This document shows positions 1 through 9,335 of a stretch of 58,864 nucleotides of DNA, piece by piece. A program made the translations under genes and the position numbers. Source of the DNA: Treponema sp. (GTDB lineage: Bacteria; Spirochaetota; Spirochaetia; Treponematales; Breznakiellaceae); assembly GCA_003245635.1 (NCBI GenBank), contig QKCO01000110.1, forward strand, positions 1 to 58,864. Reading direction: 5' to 3'. The notes under the pieces were generated by a model. It made no database searches and was not told the origin of the DNA. It saw nothing but the letters and a program-made list of their open reading frames with translations. The stretch's first letter is position 1. Each line of letters begins with the position of its first letter.

Positions 1-291
1 CCCAGGACCGGCGATGCCGATGACCTTGAGGTTCGGCAGCCGCTCACGCACCTGGTCGACACGCTCAAGAGCCTCGTAGGGCGACAGGAGCGACGCGGTG
101 ACGCCCGGGCGGCTTTCGTTCACGCAGTCGAAGCTACGGTCGCAGAAACGGCACTGCACGTTGCAGCGCGGAGCCACCGGAAGATGGAGACGCGCCACGT
201 TCGCCTTGTGCGCCGGATCGTAGCAGGGATGCTCGATCGCCGCGAACTCAGCCCGCGGCCCGATTCGTTCAATAATAGGTGTAGCCGACAT
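1..291 (-). CDS. nifB: NifB, FeMo-cofactor biosynthesis radical SAM protein (N-terminal 97 residues only)
   Basis: NifB builds NifB-co, the iron-sulfur-carbide core of the nitrogenase cofactors, by radical SAM chemistry. The visible part carries the family's opening HPCY segment, the HLPVAPRCN stretch and the radical-SAM cysteine motif CNVQCRFC (Cys43, Cys47, Cys50), followed by DCVNESRPGV, which is nearly diagnostic of NifB. The ATG at 291 lies inside the end of nifN (23-base overlap), so translation is probably coupled. The gene runs off the left edge; whether it carries a C-terminal NifX-like domain cannot be seen. It is the last visible gene of the nif operon. Confidence 0.97.
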   Translation of the reverse strand, partial: MSATPIIERIGPRAEFAAIEHPCYDPAHKANVARLHLPVAPRCNVQCRFCDRSFDCVNESRPGVTASLLSPYEALERVDQVRERLPNLKVIGIAGPG

Positions 292-1699
292 GGTTGTCCT
301 CCTGCCTTCGTTCTATGAGCGCATTGACGATGCGGTCGAATAATTCCTGGGTTCCGCCGTAGCCGAGGGAGCGCATGCGCTGCCCTCCGAAACGGTCGTG
401 GACGGGAAAGCCGATCCGGACGAGGGGCACGTCGAGCTTGCCGGCCGTCTTGTAGCCCTTGCTGGAGCCGATGACGATATCCACTGGCTTTCCGTCCGCC
501 GCCGACTGCCGGGCGGCCGCTTCGGCCTGGAAGAAGTCCCGCCCCTCCCCTTCGGGGAACACCGGCTCGATGCCGATTTCCCGCAGGAAGAGCGCGAGGG
601 CTTCGACGAAATCCACGTCTCCGTACAGGAGCGCGCGCTTGCCGAACACGTACTTGTGTCCGTCCACGTAGGAGTCGAGCAGGCGGGCCCGCTCGGCGGC
701 GATGGATCGGGGCATCGGCTTGCCGGAAACGGCTTCGAGCGATGCCAGGAAGGCGTCGGTCGCCTCGACGCCGATCGGAAGTCCGCAGGACTTGCGCGGA
801 ACGCCGTGGGCGGTCTCGAGGTAGAGCGCGGCGGACAGTTCGGGGGACAGACCCGCGCCCATCTCGACCGAAGCCGCGGCGCCCTTCATCCGCGAAAGGG
901 AGGCGACCGGCGTGCCGCCTTCTGGCAGCAGGCGGTGGGCCTTCCAAGGACCGCCGTCGAGGGTGTCCGAGTAGTCGGTCGCGAAGATCGGGTCGAGGCC
1001 GTAGGCTTCGAAGATCGCCTTCAGGGACCTGATGTCCGCGGGCGAGATCATCGCGGGGAAGACCGCGACGGTCGAAGGGAAAGGCGCGGAACGGGTTTCG
1101 GCGGAAAAGGAGGAGAAATCCGCCTTGCCCGTTTCCGCGCCTGTTGTTGCGTTGGCGTTCTTCGGGTTCGTGGCTTCCGCCAGCGCGCGGAGCGCGGCGC
1201 GGAAGCCGTCCCGGTGGCTGCCCCGGTAGCTCGGCGTGGAGACGGCGACGACCAGAGGCGCATCCGCGTCCGCGGACTTCGCGAATCCGTCCGCGCCGAG
1301 GCCGAGCGCGCCGCGCACGGAAGCGGCGTCCTCGCCGATGGTCTCGGCCAAGCAGGTGGTCGCGACGCCGACGAGCGCGGGCTTGTATTCCTTGACGACG
1401 TTCGCCAGCGCGATCCGCAGGTTGTTCGCGCCGCCGAAGACGGCGGATTCCTCGGTGAAGCTCGAGCTCGCCACATCCAGCGGCTCGCGGAAATGGGAGA
1501 TCGTATAGCGCCGGATGTAGGTGGCGCAGCCCTGGGAGCCGTGCAGCAGCGTCATGCCGCGCTCGACGCCGGCGAAGACGATGGTCGCGCCCAGCGGCGA
1601 GCAGACGATGCAGGCGTTGCGCGTGACTTCCCAGCGTTCGGCGTCCGCGGCCGCGGAAACGGGTGCGCGGCGTTCGGCGGTTCTGGTTTCGATGCTCAT
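269..1699 (-). CDS. nifN: NifN, nitrogenase cofactor scaffold subunit
   Basis: NifN pairs with NifE to form the NifEN scaffold on which the FeMo-cofactor precursor matures before transfer to NifDK. The 476-residue protein is a NifK-like paralogue: it keeps the cluster-ligand region NACIVCSPLGA near the N-terminus, HGSQGCATYIRRY, SSSFTEE and TTCLAETIGED. The SPLGA and FAGVERG wording separates NifN from NifK. Its ATG overlaps the nifE stop by four bases (ATGA), so the two partners are translationally coupled and can be made in equal amounts. It lies directly upstream of nifB in the operon. Length is normal for the family. Confidence 0.96.
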   Translation of the reverse strand: MSIETRTAERRAPVSAAADAERWEVTRNACIVCSPLGATIVFAGVERGMTLLHGSQGCATYIRRYTISHFREPLDVASSSFTEESAVFGGANNLRIALANVVKEYKPALVGVATTCLAETIGEDAASVRGALGLGADGFAKSADADAPLVVAVSTPSYRGSHRDGFRAALRALAEATNPKNANATTGAETGKADFSSFSAETRSAPFPSTVAVFPAMISPADIRSLKAIFEAYGLDPIFATDYSDTLDGGPWKAHRLLPEGGTPVASLSRMKGAAASVEMGAGLSPELSAALYLETAHGVPRKSCGLPIGVEATDAFLASLEAVSGKPMPRSIAAERARLLDSYVDGHKYVFGKRALLYGDVDFVEALALFLREIGIEPVFPEGEGRDFFQAEAAARQSAADGKPVDIVIGSSKGYKTAGKLDVPLVRIGFPVHDRFGGQRMRSLGYGGTQELFDRIVNALIERRQEDNHVGYTYY

Positions 1700-3093
1700 T
1701 TCGCGTCCTCCCGTACCCGCTCGCGTTCGATCAATCTCCAGATGGGGCTCGTCGCCGAAGCGTGCACTTCCCGCGCGAAATTGATCATCCCCTCGAAACC
1801 CGCGAGCGGAATCTTCCGCTCGTGGTTGTGGTCGCAGAAGCCGATGCCCAGCTTGAAGGCGATCGGCCGCTCCTTGACGCCTCCGATGAACACGTTCGCG
1901 CCTTTAAGCAGAAGGAAGCGCGAAAGCTCCGCCGGATTCGAATCGTCCACTATGATGGTCCCCGGGTCGCACAGACCGCTCAGGTCCTTGTAGTCGTCTT
2001 TATTGCCCGTCTGAGAACCGACGAGCACGGTGCTCACGCCGATGAGGCGCAGCGCCTTCACCAGGGAGCGGGCCTTGAAGGCGCCGCCCACGTAGATGGC
2101 CGCCTTCTTGCCTTCCAGGTCCTTGCGGAACGCCTGGAGAGCGGGCAGCGTCTTGCCGATTTCCTCCGTAACCAGCCGCTCGGCGCGCTTGGCGATGAGG
2201 GGCTCCTCGGGGAAGGCGGCGGCCACCGAGTACAGGGCTTCCGCCATGTCGTCGATGCCGAAATAGGAAACCTGGACGAAGGGGATGCCCCACTTCTCCT
2301 TCATTTCCTTGGCCAGGTAGGTCATGGACCCGGAACACTGGACCACGTTGAGGCGAGCGCGGTGCGCGCCCCGGATTTCGTCCACCCGGCCGTCGCCGGT
2401 CATGATGGACAGCACCCGGATTCCCATGCGCTCGTAGTAGCGCCGGATGATCCAGGCTTCACCGGCGAGGTTGAACTCGCCCAGGATATTGATGGCGAAC
2501 GGGCTGTCCGCCACCGAGGGATCTCCCCGATACGCCAGGGGATCGGGCTCCGCCGTGCCGATGAGGGACGCGAGCGCGTCGCAGGCGGCGCGGTAGCCGT
2601 CCTTCTTGGTGCCCTTGAAGCCCTCGGAGTGGACGGGGAGAACGGGGATGCCGCGCTCGGCGGACACCTTGCGGCAGACCGCGGCGACGTCGTCGCCGAT
2701 GAGCCCGACGATGCAGGTCGAATAGACGAAGGCCGCGCGGGGCTTATGCTCTTCGATCAGAGCGGAAAGGGCCGCGTAGAGGCGCTTCTCGCCGCCGAAC
2801 ACGACGTCGGTCTCGCGCAGATCGGTAGAGAAAGAAAGGCGGTGGAGCTGGGGCCCCGAAGACACGGCGCCCCGGATGTCCCAGGTGTAGGCGGCGCAGC
2901 CGACCGGTCCGTGGACCAGATGGACGGCGTCCGCTATCGGATAGAGCACGACCCGGGAACCGCAGAACACGCAAGCCCGCTGGCTCACGCTTCCCGCGAG
3001 GCTCGGCTTGTTGCACGCCAGATCGGGAGATCCCTCTCCCGCGGCCGCTACCTGTCCGCGCCTTCCTTCGAGTACCGCAAAAGTTCCATCCAT
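1696..3093 (-). CDS. nifE: NifE, nitrogenase cofactor scaffold subunit
   Basis: NifE is the NifD-like half of the NifEN scaffold. The 465-residue protein shows the family signature CNKP near residue 27, QRACVFCGSRVVLYPIADA (Cys41, Cys44) and HGPVGCAAYTWDIRGA (Cys66), then STDLRETDVVFGGEKRL and the CIVGLIGDD loop. The first 40 residues form a short low-complexity extension before CNKP, common in NifE. It is separated from nifK by a 159-base gap with two strong hairpins, the main interruption in an otherwise tightly packed stretch, and overlaps nifN by four bases. Confidence 0.96.
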   Translation of the reverse strand: MDGTFAVLEGRRGQVAAAGEGSPDLACNKPSLAGSVSQRACVFCGSRVVLYPIADAVHLVHGPVGCAAYTWDIRGAVSSGPQLHRLSFSTDLRETDVVFGGEKRLYAALSALIEEHKPRAAFVYSTCIVGLIGDDVAAVCRKVSAERGIPVLPVHSEGFKGTKKDGYRAACDALASLIGTAEPDPLAYRGDPSVADSPFAINILGEFNLAGEAWIIRRYYERMGIRVLSIMTGDGRVDEIRGAHRARLNVVQCSGSMTYLAKEMKEKWGIPFVQVSYFGIDDMAEALYSVAAAFPEEPLIAKRAERLVTEEIGKTLPALQAFRKDLEGKKAAIYVGGAFKARSLVKALRLIGVSTVLVGSQTGNKDDYKDLSGLCDPGTIIVDDSNPAELSRFLLLKGANVFIGGVKERPIAFKLGIGFCDHNHERKIPLAGFEGMINFAREVHASATSPIWRLIERERVREDAK

Positions 3094-3169
3094 AACCGGA
3101 CCTCCCTATCGCCCAACGCCCATGCAGAAACGCCGCATTCCAACTTGCCGCTTTGCGGAAAGTCCCGCA

Positions 3170-3245
3170 GGGGCGGGCTCTACCCGACCCGCCCCCTTGA
3201 AACCCAAATACAGGAATCGAGAACGCGGGGCGTCGCTCGATTCCT
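3170..3245 (-). other. Two intercistronic hairpins between nifK and nifE
   Basis: The 159 bases between the nifK stop and the nifE start hold no gene but two inverted repeats. The first in mRNA order has perfect 10-base arms at 3212-3221 and 3236-3245 (AGGAATCGAG with CTCGATTCCT). The second has perfect 8-base arms at 3170-3177 and 3188-3195 (GGGGCGGG with CCCGCCCC). Neither is followed by a T-run on the minus strand, so neither looks like a full intrinsic terminator. The likely role, by inference, is to protect the 3' end of a processed nifHDK message or to reduce read-through into nifENB. Confidence 0.7.
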
Positions 3246-3252
3246 ACTTTGC

Positions 3253-4641
3253 TTACATGACCAGTTCGAAGCGCTCGTTCGGAGCGTCCCGGTCCTGGCG
3301 GTCCATCAGCGCGTTCAGGATCTTCTCCATGATGCGCAGGGCGCCGCGGTAACCCACGTAGGGGAAGTCCGCGTGACCGACGCGATCCAGGATCGGGAAC
3401 CCGAAGCGGACGAACGGCACATCCTCGTCACGGGCGATGTACTTGCCGTAGGTGTTGGCGATCAGGAGATCGACCGGAGCCTGCTTCATCTTCTGGTGCA
3501 GGGCGAACAGGTCCCCCGGCGCGCCGCGCCAGTCGCCTTCTTCCGCCTCGCCGATCAGCTCGGTCAGCCGCGCCTCGTAAGCCTTTCCGGGGGTGCCGGT
3601 GACCACGTACTTCACCTTCATGTCCAAGTCCTTGAGGAACTCGGCCAGGGAGCACAGCTGGTCGGGGTCGCCGGCCAGGGCCACGGTCTTGCCGTAGGTG
3701 TACTGGTGCATGTCGGCCATCATATCCAGGAGGCGTCCGCGCTCCTTGATGATCTGGTCGCTCACCGCGACGCCGGCGACGCGGCGGAGCGTGTCGATGA
3801 AGCGGTCGGTGGCCGCGAGGCCTATCGGCAGATCGAGGATCTCGGTGGGCACCCGGCACTTCGTGTCCAGGAGCTTCGCCGCGGGACCGGAGCAGTAGGA
3901 GCCCAGGCCGATGGCGCCCTTGGCGTCGCCAAGCCGGCGGATGTCGTCGAGCTTGGTGCCGCCCTCGGGATACATCTCGTAGGTGCCGGACATCGGAGTG
4001 TCCAGGACGCCCGAGGTATCGGGGAGCAGGGTGTACGGCACGCCCATCGCCTCGAGCATGCGCTTGATCTCGGCCATGTCGGACGGTTCCACCCAACCGG
4101 GGAAAACGGCCACCTTATCGGTGGACTTCCCCGTCTTCTCGGCGAAGTAGTCGATGAAAGCCTTGGTCATGTTGGCGAAGCCGGTGACGTGGCTGCCGAC
4201 ATAGCTGGGGGTGCTGGCGTGGAGCACGAAGCGCCCCGCCGGAATCTTGCCCTCGGCCACGGCCTTGCCGATGATCTGCGGGATATCGTCGCCGATCGTT
4301 TCCGAAAGGCAGGTGGTATGCACCGCGATGATCTGCGGGTCGTACAGGCTGAAGATCGTGTTGAACGCCTGCAGCAGGTTGGCCTGTCCGCCGAAGACCG
4401 ACGCGCCTTCGGTGAAGGACGAGGTCGCCGCCATGACCGGCTCCTTGTAGTGCCGGGTCAGGGCGCTCCGGTGGTAGGAGCAGCAGCCCTGGGAGCCGTG
4501 GCTGTGCGGCAGGCAGTTGTGCACGCCGAGCGCCGCGTACATGGCGCCGATCGGCTGGCAGGTCTTGGCCGGGTTGACCGTCAGCGCGGAGCGCGGAACC
4601 GATTCAGCCTCGGTGTGCTTAAGGTACAGTTCAGTAGCCAT
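3253..4641 (-). CDS. nifK: NifK, molybdenum-iron nitrogenase beta subunit
   Basis: NifK is the beta chain of the MoFe protein and shares the P-cluster with NifD. The three P-cluster cysteines are Cys28 (KTCQPIGA), Cys53 (GSQGC) and Cys111 (TTCLSE). Their spacing of 25 and 58 residues is the same as in the Azotobacter beta subunit (70, 95, 153). At 462 residues it lacks the roughly 40-residue N-terminal extension of proteobacterial NifK and so belongs to the short, clostridial-type form. It begins four bases after the nifD stop and is followed by the hairpin-bearing gap before nifE. Confidence 0.98.
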   Translation of the reverse strand: MATELYLKHTEAESVPRSALTVNPAKTCQPIGAMYAALGVHNCLPHSHGSQGCCSYHRSALTRHYKEPVMAATSSFTEGASVFGGQANLLQAFNTIFSLYDPQIIAVHTTCLSETIGDDIPQIIGKAVAEGKIPAGRFVLHASTPSYVGSHVTGFANMTKAFIDYFAEKTGKSTDKVAVFPGWVEPSDMAEIKRMLEAMGVPYTLLPDTSGVLDTPMSGTYEMYPEGGTKLDDIRRLGDAKGAIGLGSYCSGPAAKLLDTKCRVPTEILDLPIGLAATDRFIDTLRRVAGVAVSDQIIKERGRLLDMMADMHQYTYGKTVALAGDPDQLCSLAEFLKDLDMKVKYVVTGTPGKAYEARLTELIGEAEEGDWRGAPGDLFALHQKMKQAPVDLLIANTYGKYIARDEDVPFVRFGFPILDRVGHADFPYVGYRGALRIMEKILNALMDRQDRDAPNERFELVM

Positions 4642-4644
4642 CTC

Positions 4645-6330
4645 TTACTCCTTCCATACGTAGGCGCCGGAAAGCACCGGTTCCTTGTCCCACGGAGCCT
4701 TGAGCTTGCCCCAAACGCTGCCGTTCACCAGCCGGTCGATCTCCTTGTAGAAGTTCGCCGCGCCGCGGAAGCCCGCGTAGGGTCCGCCGTAGTCGTAGCT
4801 GTGCAGCTGCTTGAGCGGGATGCCGTGCTTCTGGACGACATACTTTTCCTTGATGCCGGCGCAGAGGAGATCGGGCTTCACCAGCTCGATGAGCTTTTCG
4901 GTCTCGTAGTGGCTGACGTCGTCGATGATGAGGCTGCCGTCGGACATCTCGCCCATCATGCCTTCGTAGTCGTCCATCGGCAGACCCTTCGCCTTGAGGG
5001 CCTCGATCTCGGCCGCGCTCTTGCGGGCCTCGTACCGGGCTTCGTCCTTCTCGACGTGGATCTCTTCGATGTTCCGGCTGTCGGCATCGATCTTGATGTT
5101 CGGGAGCACCTTGCGGCCCTCGTAGTCGTCCCGGTGGGCGAACTCGTAGCCCGCGGAGATGACCTTCATGCCCAGTTCCTTGAACAGGTCCTGGTAATGG
5201 TGGGCGCGGCTGCCGCCGACGTACATGAGGACGCTCTTGCCCTCCAGGCGCGGCCTGACTTCCGCCAGGACCTTCTTGACCTCGGCCATCTCGGCTTCGA
5301 CCAGGGCGTCGATCTTCGCGCTGAGCTCAGCGTCGCCGAAGTATTCGCCCAGGTGCTTGAGGCTCTTGGCGGTCGGACCGGCTCCGATGAAGTTGACCTT
5401 GAACCAGGGCACGCCGTATTTGGTCTCCATCATCTCGGCCATGTAGTTGATGGACCGGTGGCACATGACGAGGTTCACGTCCGCGAAGGGCGCCTGGCCC
5501 ATGGACACGAAGGTCGAGTTGCCGGAGAAGGTGGTGACCAGGGTCACGCCGAGGTTGCCCAGGATGCGCTCGAGCTCGAACGCGTCGCCGCCGATGTTGT
5601 ACTCGCCGAGCATGTTCACCTTGAACTTGCCTTCGGGAGCGACGGGGTTCTTGCCGACGACGTGCGTGAACACGGCGTTGTTGGCGATATGGTGGCCGGC
5701 GGACTGGGAAACGCCCTTGTAGCCTTCGCAGCTCATGCCGAACACGGTGATCCCGAGCTCTTCGGTCATGTCGCGGGCAACGGCGTGGACGTCGTCGCCG
5801 ATGAGGCCGACCGGGCAGGTGGAGAAGATCGCGATCGCCTTCGGATGGAAGGTATCGAACGCTTCCTTCACCGCAACGCGGAGCTTCTTCTCGCCGCCGA
5901 ATACGATGTCGTTGTCCTGAAGGTCGGTGGACAGCGCATAGGGCATGAAGTTCTGCTCGTCGGGCGACTCGGTGCGCGTCTGGTTGCGCCGGGTCAGCCA
6001 GCTGTAGAAACCGCAGCCGATCGGGCCGTGGGTGATCTGAAGGATGTCGCGGGTCGGACCGACGACGACGCCCTTGCAGCCGGCGTAGGTGCAGCCGCGC
6101 TGGGTGATGACGCCGGGGAGGGTCCGGGTATTCGCCTGGATCTCCGGGTAGGCGCCGCTGTCGCCCTTCTTGTTGATGATGATCTGCTTCTCGCGCTTGC
6201 GGGCGAGCTTCGCCGGGTACGCGGCGAGCAGTTCCTTCTTTATATCCGAGGCTTCAGCCTCGGTCATGACCGGAGCCCCGACCGCCCCAACCTGGGACAG
6301 ATCCAAAGCAGCCGCAACGGTTTCGCTCAT
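4645..6330 (-). CDS. nifD: NifD, molybdenum-iron nitrogenase alpha subunit
   Basis: NifD holds the FeMo-cofactor where N2 is reduced. P-cluster ligands are Cys80, Cys106 and Cys172, spaced 26 and 66 residues apart exactly as in Azotobacter (62, 88, 154). The cofactor ligands are Cys290 (VMCHRSINY) and His510 (LKQLHSYDYGGP). Presence of both supports a functional Mo enzyme. At 561 residues it is longer than proteobacterial NifD because of an inserted stretch around residues 400-470, rich in charged residues, which is typical of clostridial and other anaerobe (group III-like) NifD. It sits 10 bases after nifI2. Confidence 0.98.
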   Translation of the reverse strand: MSETVAAALDLSQVGAVGAPVMTEAEASDIKKELLAAYPAKLARKREKQIIINKKGDSGAYPEIQANTRTLPGVITQRGCTYAGCKGVVVGPTRDILQITHGPIGCGFYSWLTRRNQTRTESPDEQNFMPYALSTDLQDNDIVFGGEKKLRVAVKEAFDTFHPKAIAIFSTCPVGLIGDDVHAVARDMTEELGITVFGMSCEGYKGVSQSAGHHIANNAVFTHVVGKNPVAPEGKFKVNMLGEYNIGGDAFELERILGNLGVTLVTTFSGNSTFVSMGQAPFADVNLVMCHRSINYMAEMMETKYGVPWFKVNFIGAGPTAKSLKHLGEYFGDAELSAKIDALVEAEMAEVKKVLAEVRPRLEGKSVLMYVGGSRAHHYQDLFKELGMKVISAGYEFAHRDDYEGRKVLPNIKIDADSRNIEEIHVEKDEARYEARKSAAEIEALKAKGLPMDDYEGMMGEMSDGSLIIDDVSHYETEKLIELVKPDLLCAGIKEKYVVQKHGIPLKQLHSYDYGGPYAGFRGAANFYKEIDRLVNGSVWGKLKAPWDKEPVLSGAYVWKE

Positions 6331-6340
6331 CGTTCAGCTC

Positions 6341-6721
6341 CTACACTTCATCGAGGACGCGGTCGCCGGATTCTCCGGTCCGCACCCGGTAAGCTTCGGA
6401 AACCGGGAGCACGAAGATCTTTCCGTCGCCCGCTTTCCCCGTTTTGTTCGTCGCGATGATCGTATCCACGGTCTTCTTGACCAGCTTGTCCGGCACCACG
6501 ATCGTCAGCCAGCGCTTCGGGATGAGGCGCTGCGTCTGCCCGAGCTGGGCGATCGCTTCCTCGTAGCCTTTCTCGGCGCCCTTGAGGACGCTGAAATCGA
6601 CCATTCCCTTTCCGCGGCCCAAGCATTCGCGCGCCATGAAGCTCGGTATGCCCGCATCGGACAGCGCTTGCTTGGTCTTATTGATCATGTTCATCCGAAC
6701 GATCGCCATGATCTCTTTCAT
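6341..6721 (-). CDS. nifI2: NifI2, PII-family regulator of nitrogenase
   Basis: A GlnB-type (PII) protein of 126 residues encoded between nifH and nifD. In methanogens NifI1 and NifI2 form a complex that binds the MoFe protein and shuts off N2 fixation when ammonium appears, and is released by 2-oxoglutarate and ATP. The sequence shows the PII fold markers: an N-terminal MIVR-type strand, the T-loop region after ARECLGRGKGMVDF, and the C-terminal KTGKAGDGKIFVLPV segment. The FSVLKGAEKGYEEA stretch is of NifI2 type. It starts two bases after nifI1. Confidence 0.95.
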   Translation of the reverse strand: MKEIMAIVRMNMINKTKQALSDAGIPSFMARECLGRGKGMVDFSVLKGAEKGYEEAIAQLGQTQRLIPKRWLTIVVPDKLVKKTVDTIIATNKTGKAGDGKIFVLPVSEAYRVRTGESGDRVLDEV

Positions 6722-6723
6722 CG

Positions 6724-7083
6724 TTAGGCCTCCACCGCGGCGGACGCTACCTCGTCGGCTTCTTCCTTGATCCCGCTGGAAACCGTGTAGACTTCCTCGA
6801 CCGGACTCACGAAAATCTTTCCGTCGCCGTAGCTTCCCTTGTCTCCGGTGCGCGCCGCGGCCATGATCGTCTTGACGACGTAATCCTTGTCCTTGGACTT
6901 CACGACCGTGATGAGGAGCTCTTTCGGCAGCTCGTCGTAGGTGATCCCGCCGATCTTGATGCCGCGCTGCTTACCGCGGCCGACGACGTTCACCTTGGTC
7001 ACGGCGGGGAATCCCGCCTCCATCAGCGCTTCCATGACCGCGTCCACTTTCTCCGGCCTCACGACCGCCCTGACCATAACCAT
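6724..7083 (-). CDS. nifI1: NifI1, PII-family regulator of nitrogenase
   Basis: The second PII paralogue, 119 residues, partner of NifI2 in post-translational switch-off of nitrogenase. The body VVGRGKQRGIKIGGITYDELPKE and the end TGDKGSYGDGKIFV match NifI1. There is no Tyr51-type uridylylation tyrosine context as in GlnB, consistent with control by direct 2-oxoglutarate sensing rather than by GlnD. The last 15 residues are an acidic tail. A ribosome-binding site GGAGGG lies just before the ATG at 7083. A long hairpin-filled leader of about 160 bases separates it from nifH. Confidence 0.95.
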   Translation of the reverse strand: MVMVRAVVRPEKVDAVMEALMEAGFPAVTKVNVVGRGKQRGIKIGGITYDELPKELLITVVKSKDKDYVVKTIMAAARTGDKGSYGDGKIFVSPVEEVYTVSSGIKEEADEVASAAVEA

Positions 7084-7110
7084 ATCGTCCCTCCGTAATC
7101 GTTTAGTTCA

Positions 7111-8136
<1,026 letters not shown>

Positions 8137-8137
8137 C

Positions 8138-8151
8138 TAGAAATATTTCTA
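8138..8151. repeat. Perfect 14-base palindrome upstream of the nif promoter
   Basis: TAGAAATATTTCTA reads the same on both strands. It lies in an AT-rich stretch (8121-8180) just upstream of the nif sigma-54 promoter, about 17 bases from the -24 element. It could be a repressor site or an IHF-like bend region; nothing in the sequence decides between them. Confidence 0.4.
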
Positions 8152-8252
8152 AAAGTTTCTATTTTATTATACTGAAACGCTTTGAAGGATCGAAGCAGGA
8201 ACAACGCCGAAAAAAGACCCCGAACGTCCCGATCCGAACGCTCGAAGGGGAA

Positions 8253-8295
8253 CCACCGAACGGTGGGAAACCGACGCGGACCACCGTTCGGTGGG
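8253..8295. repeat. Paired inverted repeats in the nif/BKACE divergent region
   Basis: Two 14-base near-palindromes, CCACCGAACGGTGG (8253-8266) and CCACCGTTCGGTGG (8281-8294), are exact reverse complements of each other and start 28 bases apart. They lie about 150-170 bases upstream of both sigma-54 promoters, a normal distance for enhancer sites. They are good candidates for the binding sites of a sigma-54 activator, perhaps the one encoded at 11726-13207. They are not NifA-type TGT-N10-ACA sites. Confidence 0.55.
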
Positions 8296-8307
8296 AATGC
8301 GGGGCAC

Positions 8308-8353
8308 TGATGCGATGCCGTTCCGCATCACCAATCGATGCAGAACGGCATCG
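8308..8353. repeat. Nested inverted repeats in the divergent region
   Basis: CGATGCCGTT (8313-8322) is repeated inverted as AACGGCATCG (8344-8353), and TGATGCG (8308-8314) as CGCATCA (8324-8330). The two pairs overlap, so only one pairing can form at a time. They sit between the CCACCG repeats and the BKACE promoter. The rest of 8071-8492 shows no coding potential. Confidence 0.4.
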
Positions 8354-8442
8354 ATTTTGCTTTTGCCAGTCGTCTCCCACGCAACTTCGTCGCGGCGGCT
8401 GCCGTACTTCGACATTCGCCGCGTTTTTCCGCATCACAATTC

Positions 8443-8460
8443 CTGGCATGCTTACTGCTT
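8443..8460 (+). promoter_or_regulatory. Sigma-54 promoter of the BKACE operon
   Basis: The plus strand reads CCTGGCATGCTTACTGCTT. GG (8445-8446) and GC (8457-8458) are ten bases apart and TGGCATG matches the -24 box; the -12 box is CTGCT. The predicted start is near 8470, 23 bases before the ATG at 8493. The element diverges from the nif sigma-54 promoter about 330 bases away. Confidence 0.8.
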
Positions 8461-8492
8461 ATTAGTCTTCACTTTTACGCAAGGGTGGTACC

Positions 8493-9335
8493 ATGAGCGA
8501 TCTGAGCAATAAAACGATCATCACCGTTGCCCCGACCGGGGCCTGGCCGACAAAAGAGAACAATCCGAATATCCCACTCGATCCGCCGGAGATCGCGGAC
8601 GATGTCGTCGCCTGCTGGAAGGCCGGCGCCGCGGTCGCGCATCTGCACATGCGCGACGAGCAGGGCAAGGGAACCATGAACAAGGAGCGGTTCAAGGAGA
8701 CCGTCGCGCGGATCAAGGACCGCTGCGACATCGTCCTCAATCTGACGACTTCAGGCGATCTCAACGCGACCGAGGAAACCCGCATGGCGCACCTGATCGA
8801 GCTGAAGCCCGAGATGGCCTCCTACGACTGCGGTTCCATGAACTGGATGCACTCGGGGCTTTTCCTCAACCCTCCCGCCTTCCTCGAAAAGCTCGGCGGC
8901 GTCATGAAGGAAAACGGCGTCAAACCCGAGATCGAGGTCTTCGACGCCGGCATGCTCTACAACGCGCTCTATTACCTGAAGAAGGGCGTCCTCGATGCGC
9001 CGCTCCACTTCCAGTTCGTGCTCGGCGCCGCCGGCGGCACTGCCGCGACGGTCGAGAACCTCGTCTACCTCAAGAGCCTCCTTCCGCCGGGCGCCACCTG
9101 GTCCGCCCTGGGCATCGGCAAGGGACATATCCCGATCGTCCTGACCACGATCGCGCTCGGCGGCCACGTCCGGGTCGGCATGGAGGACAACGTCCTGTAT
9201 TCCAAGAACCGCCTGGCGGCCTCGAACGCGGAATTCGTCGAGCGAACGGTCCGCATGGTCGTGGAAGCGGACAAGAGCCCCGCCACCCCCGCCGAAGCGC
9301 GGCAGATCCTGTCGCTCAAAGGCAGCGCCCGATGA
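8493..9335 (+). CDS. Beta-keto acid cleavage enzyme (BKACE, formerly DUF849; Kce-like)
   Basis: BKACE enzymes are Zn-dependent TIM barrels that react a beta-keto acid with acetyl-CoA to give acetoacetate and a new CoA ester. The first characterised member is 3-keto-5-aminohexanoate cleavage enzyme of lysine fermentation. The 280-residue protein carries the metal ligands His50 and His52 (AHLHMRD) and Glu231, and the catalytic Arg227/Asp232 pair in HVRVGMEDN. The APTGAWPTKENNPN opening marks a subgroup whose substrate I cannot assign. No other lysine-fermentation genes lie nearby, so Kce itself is unlikely. It overlaps the next gene by four bases. Confidence 0.93.
   Translation: MSDLSNKTIITVAPTGAWPTKENNPNIPLDPPEIADDVVACWKAGAAVAHLHMRDEQGKGTMNKERFKETVARIKDRCDIVLNLTTSGDLNATEETRMAHLIELKPEMASYDCGSMNWMHSGLFLNPPAFLEKLGGVMKENGVKPEIEVFDAGMLYNALYYLKKGVLDAPLHFQFVLGAAGGTAATVENLVYLKSLLPPGATWSALGIGKGHIPIVLTTIALGGHVRVGMEDNVLYSKNRLAASNAEFVERTVRMVVEADKSPATPAEARQILSLKGSAR

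Noticed and set aside
1663-6459. A 1598-codon open frame on the plus strand opposite nifE, nifK and nifD, and many similar long frames
   Set aside because: High GC makes stops rare in antisense frames; the translation is low-complexity (His/Val/Asp-rich) and the opposite strand carries intact nif genes.
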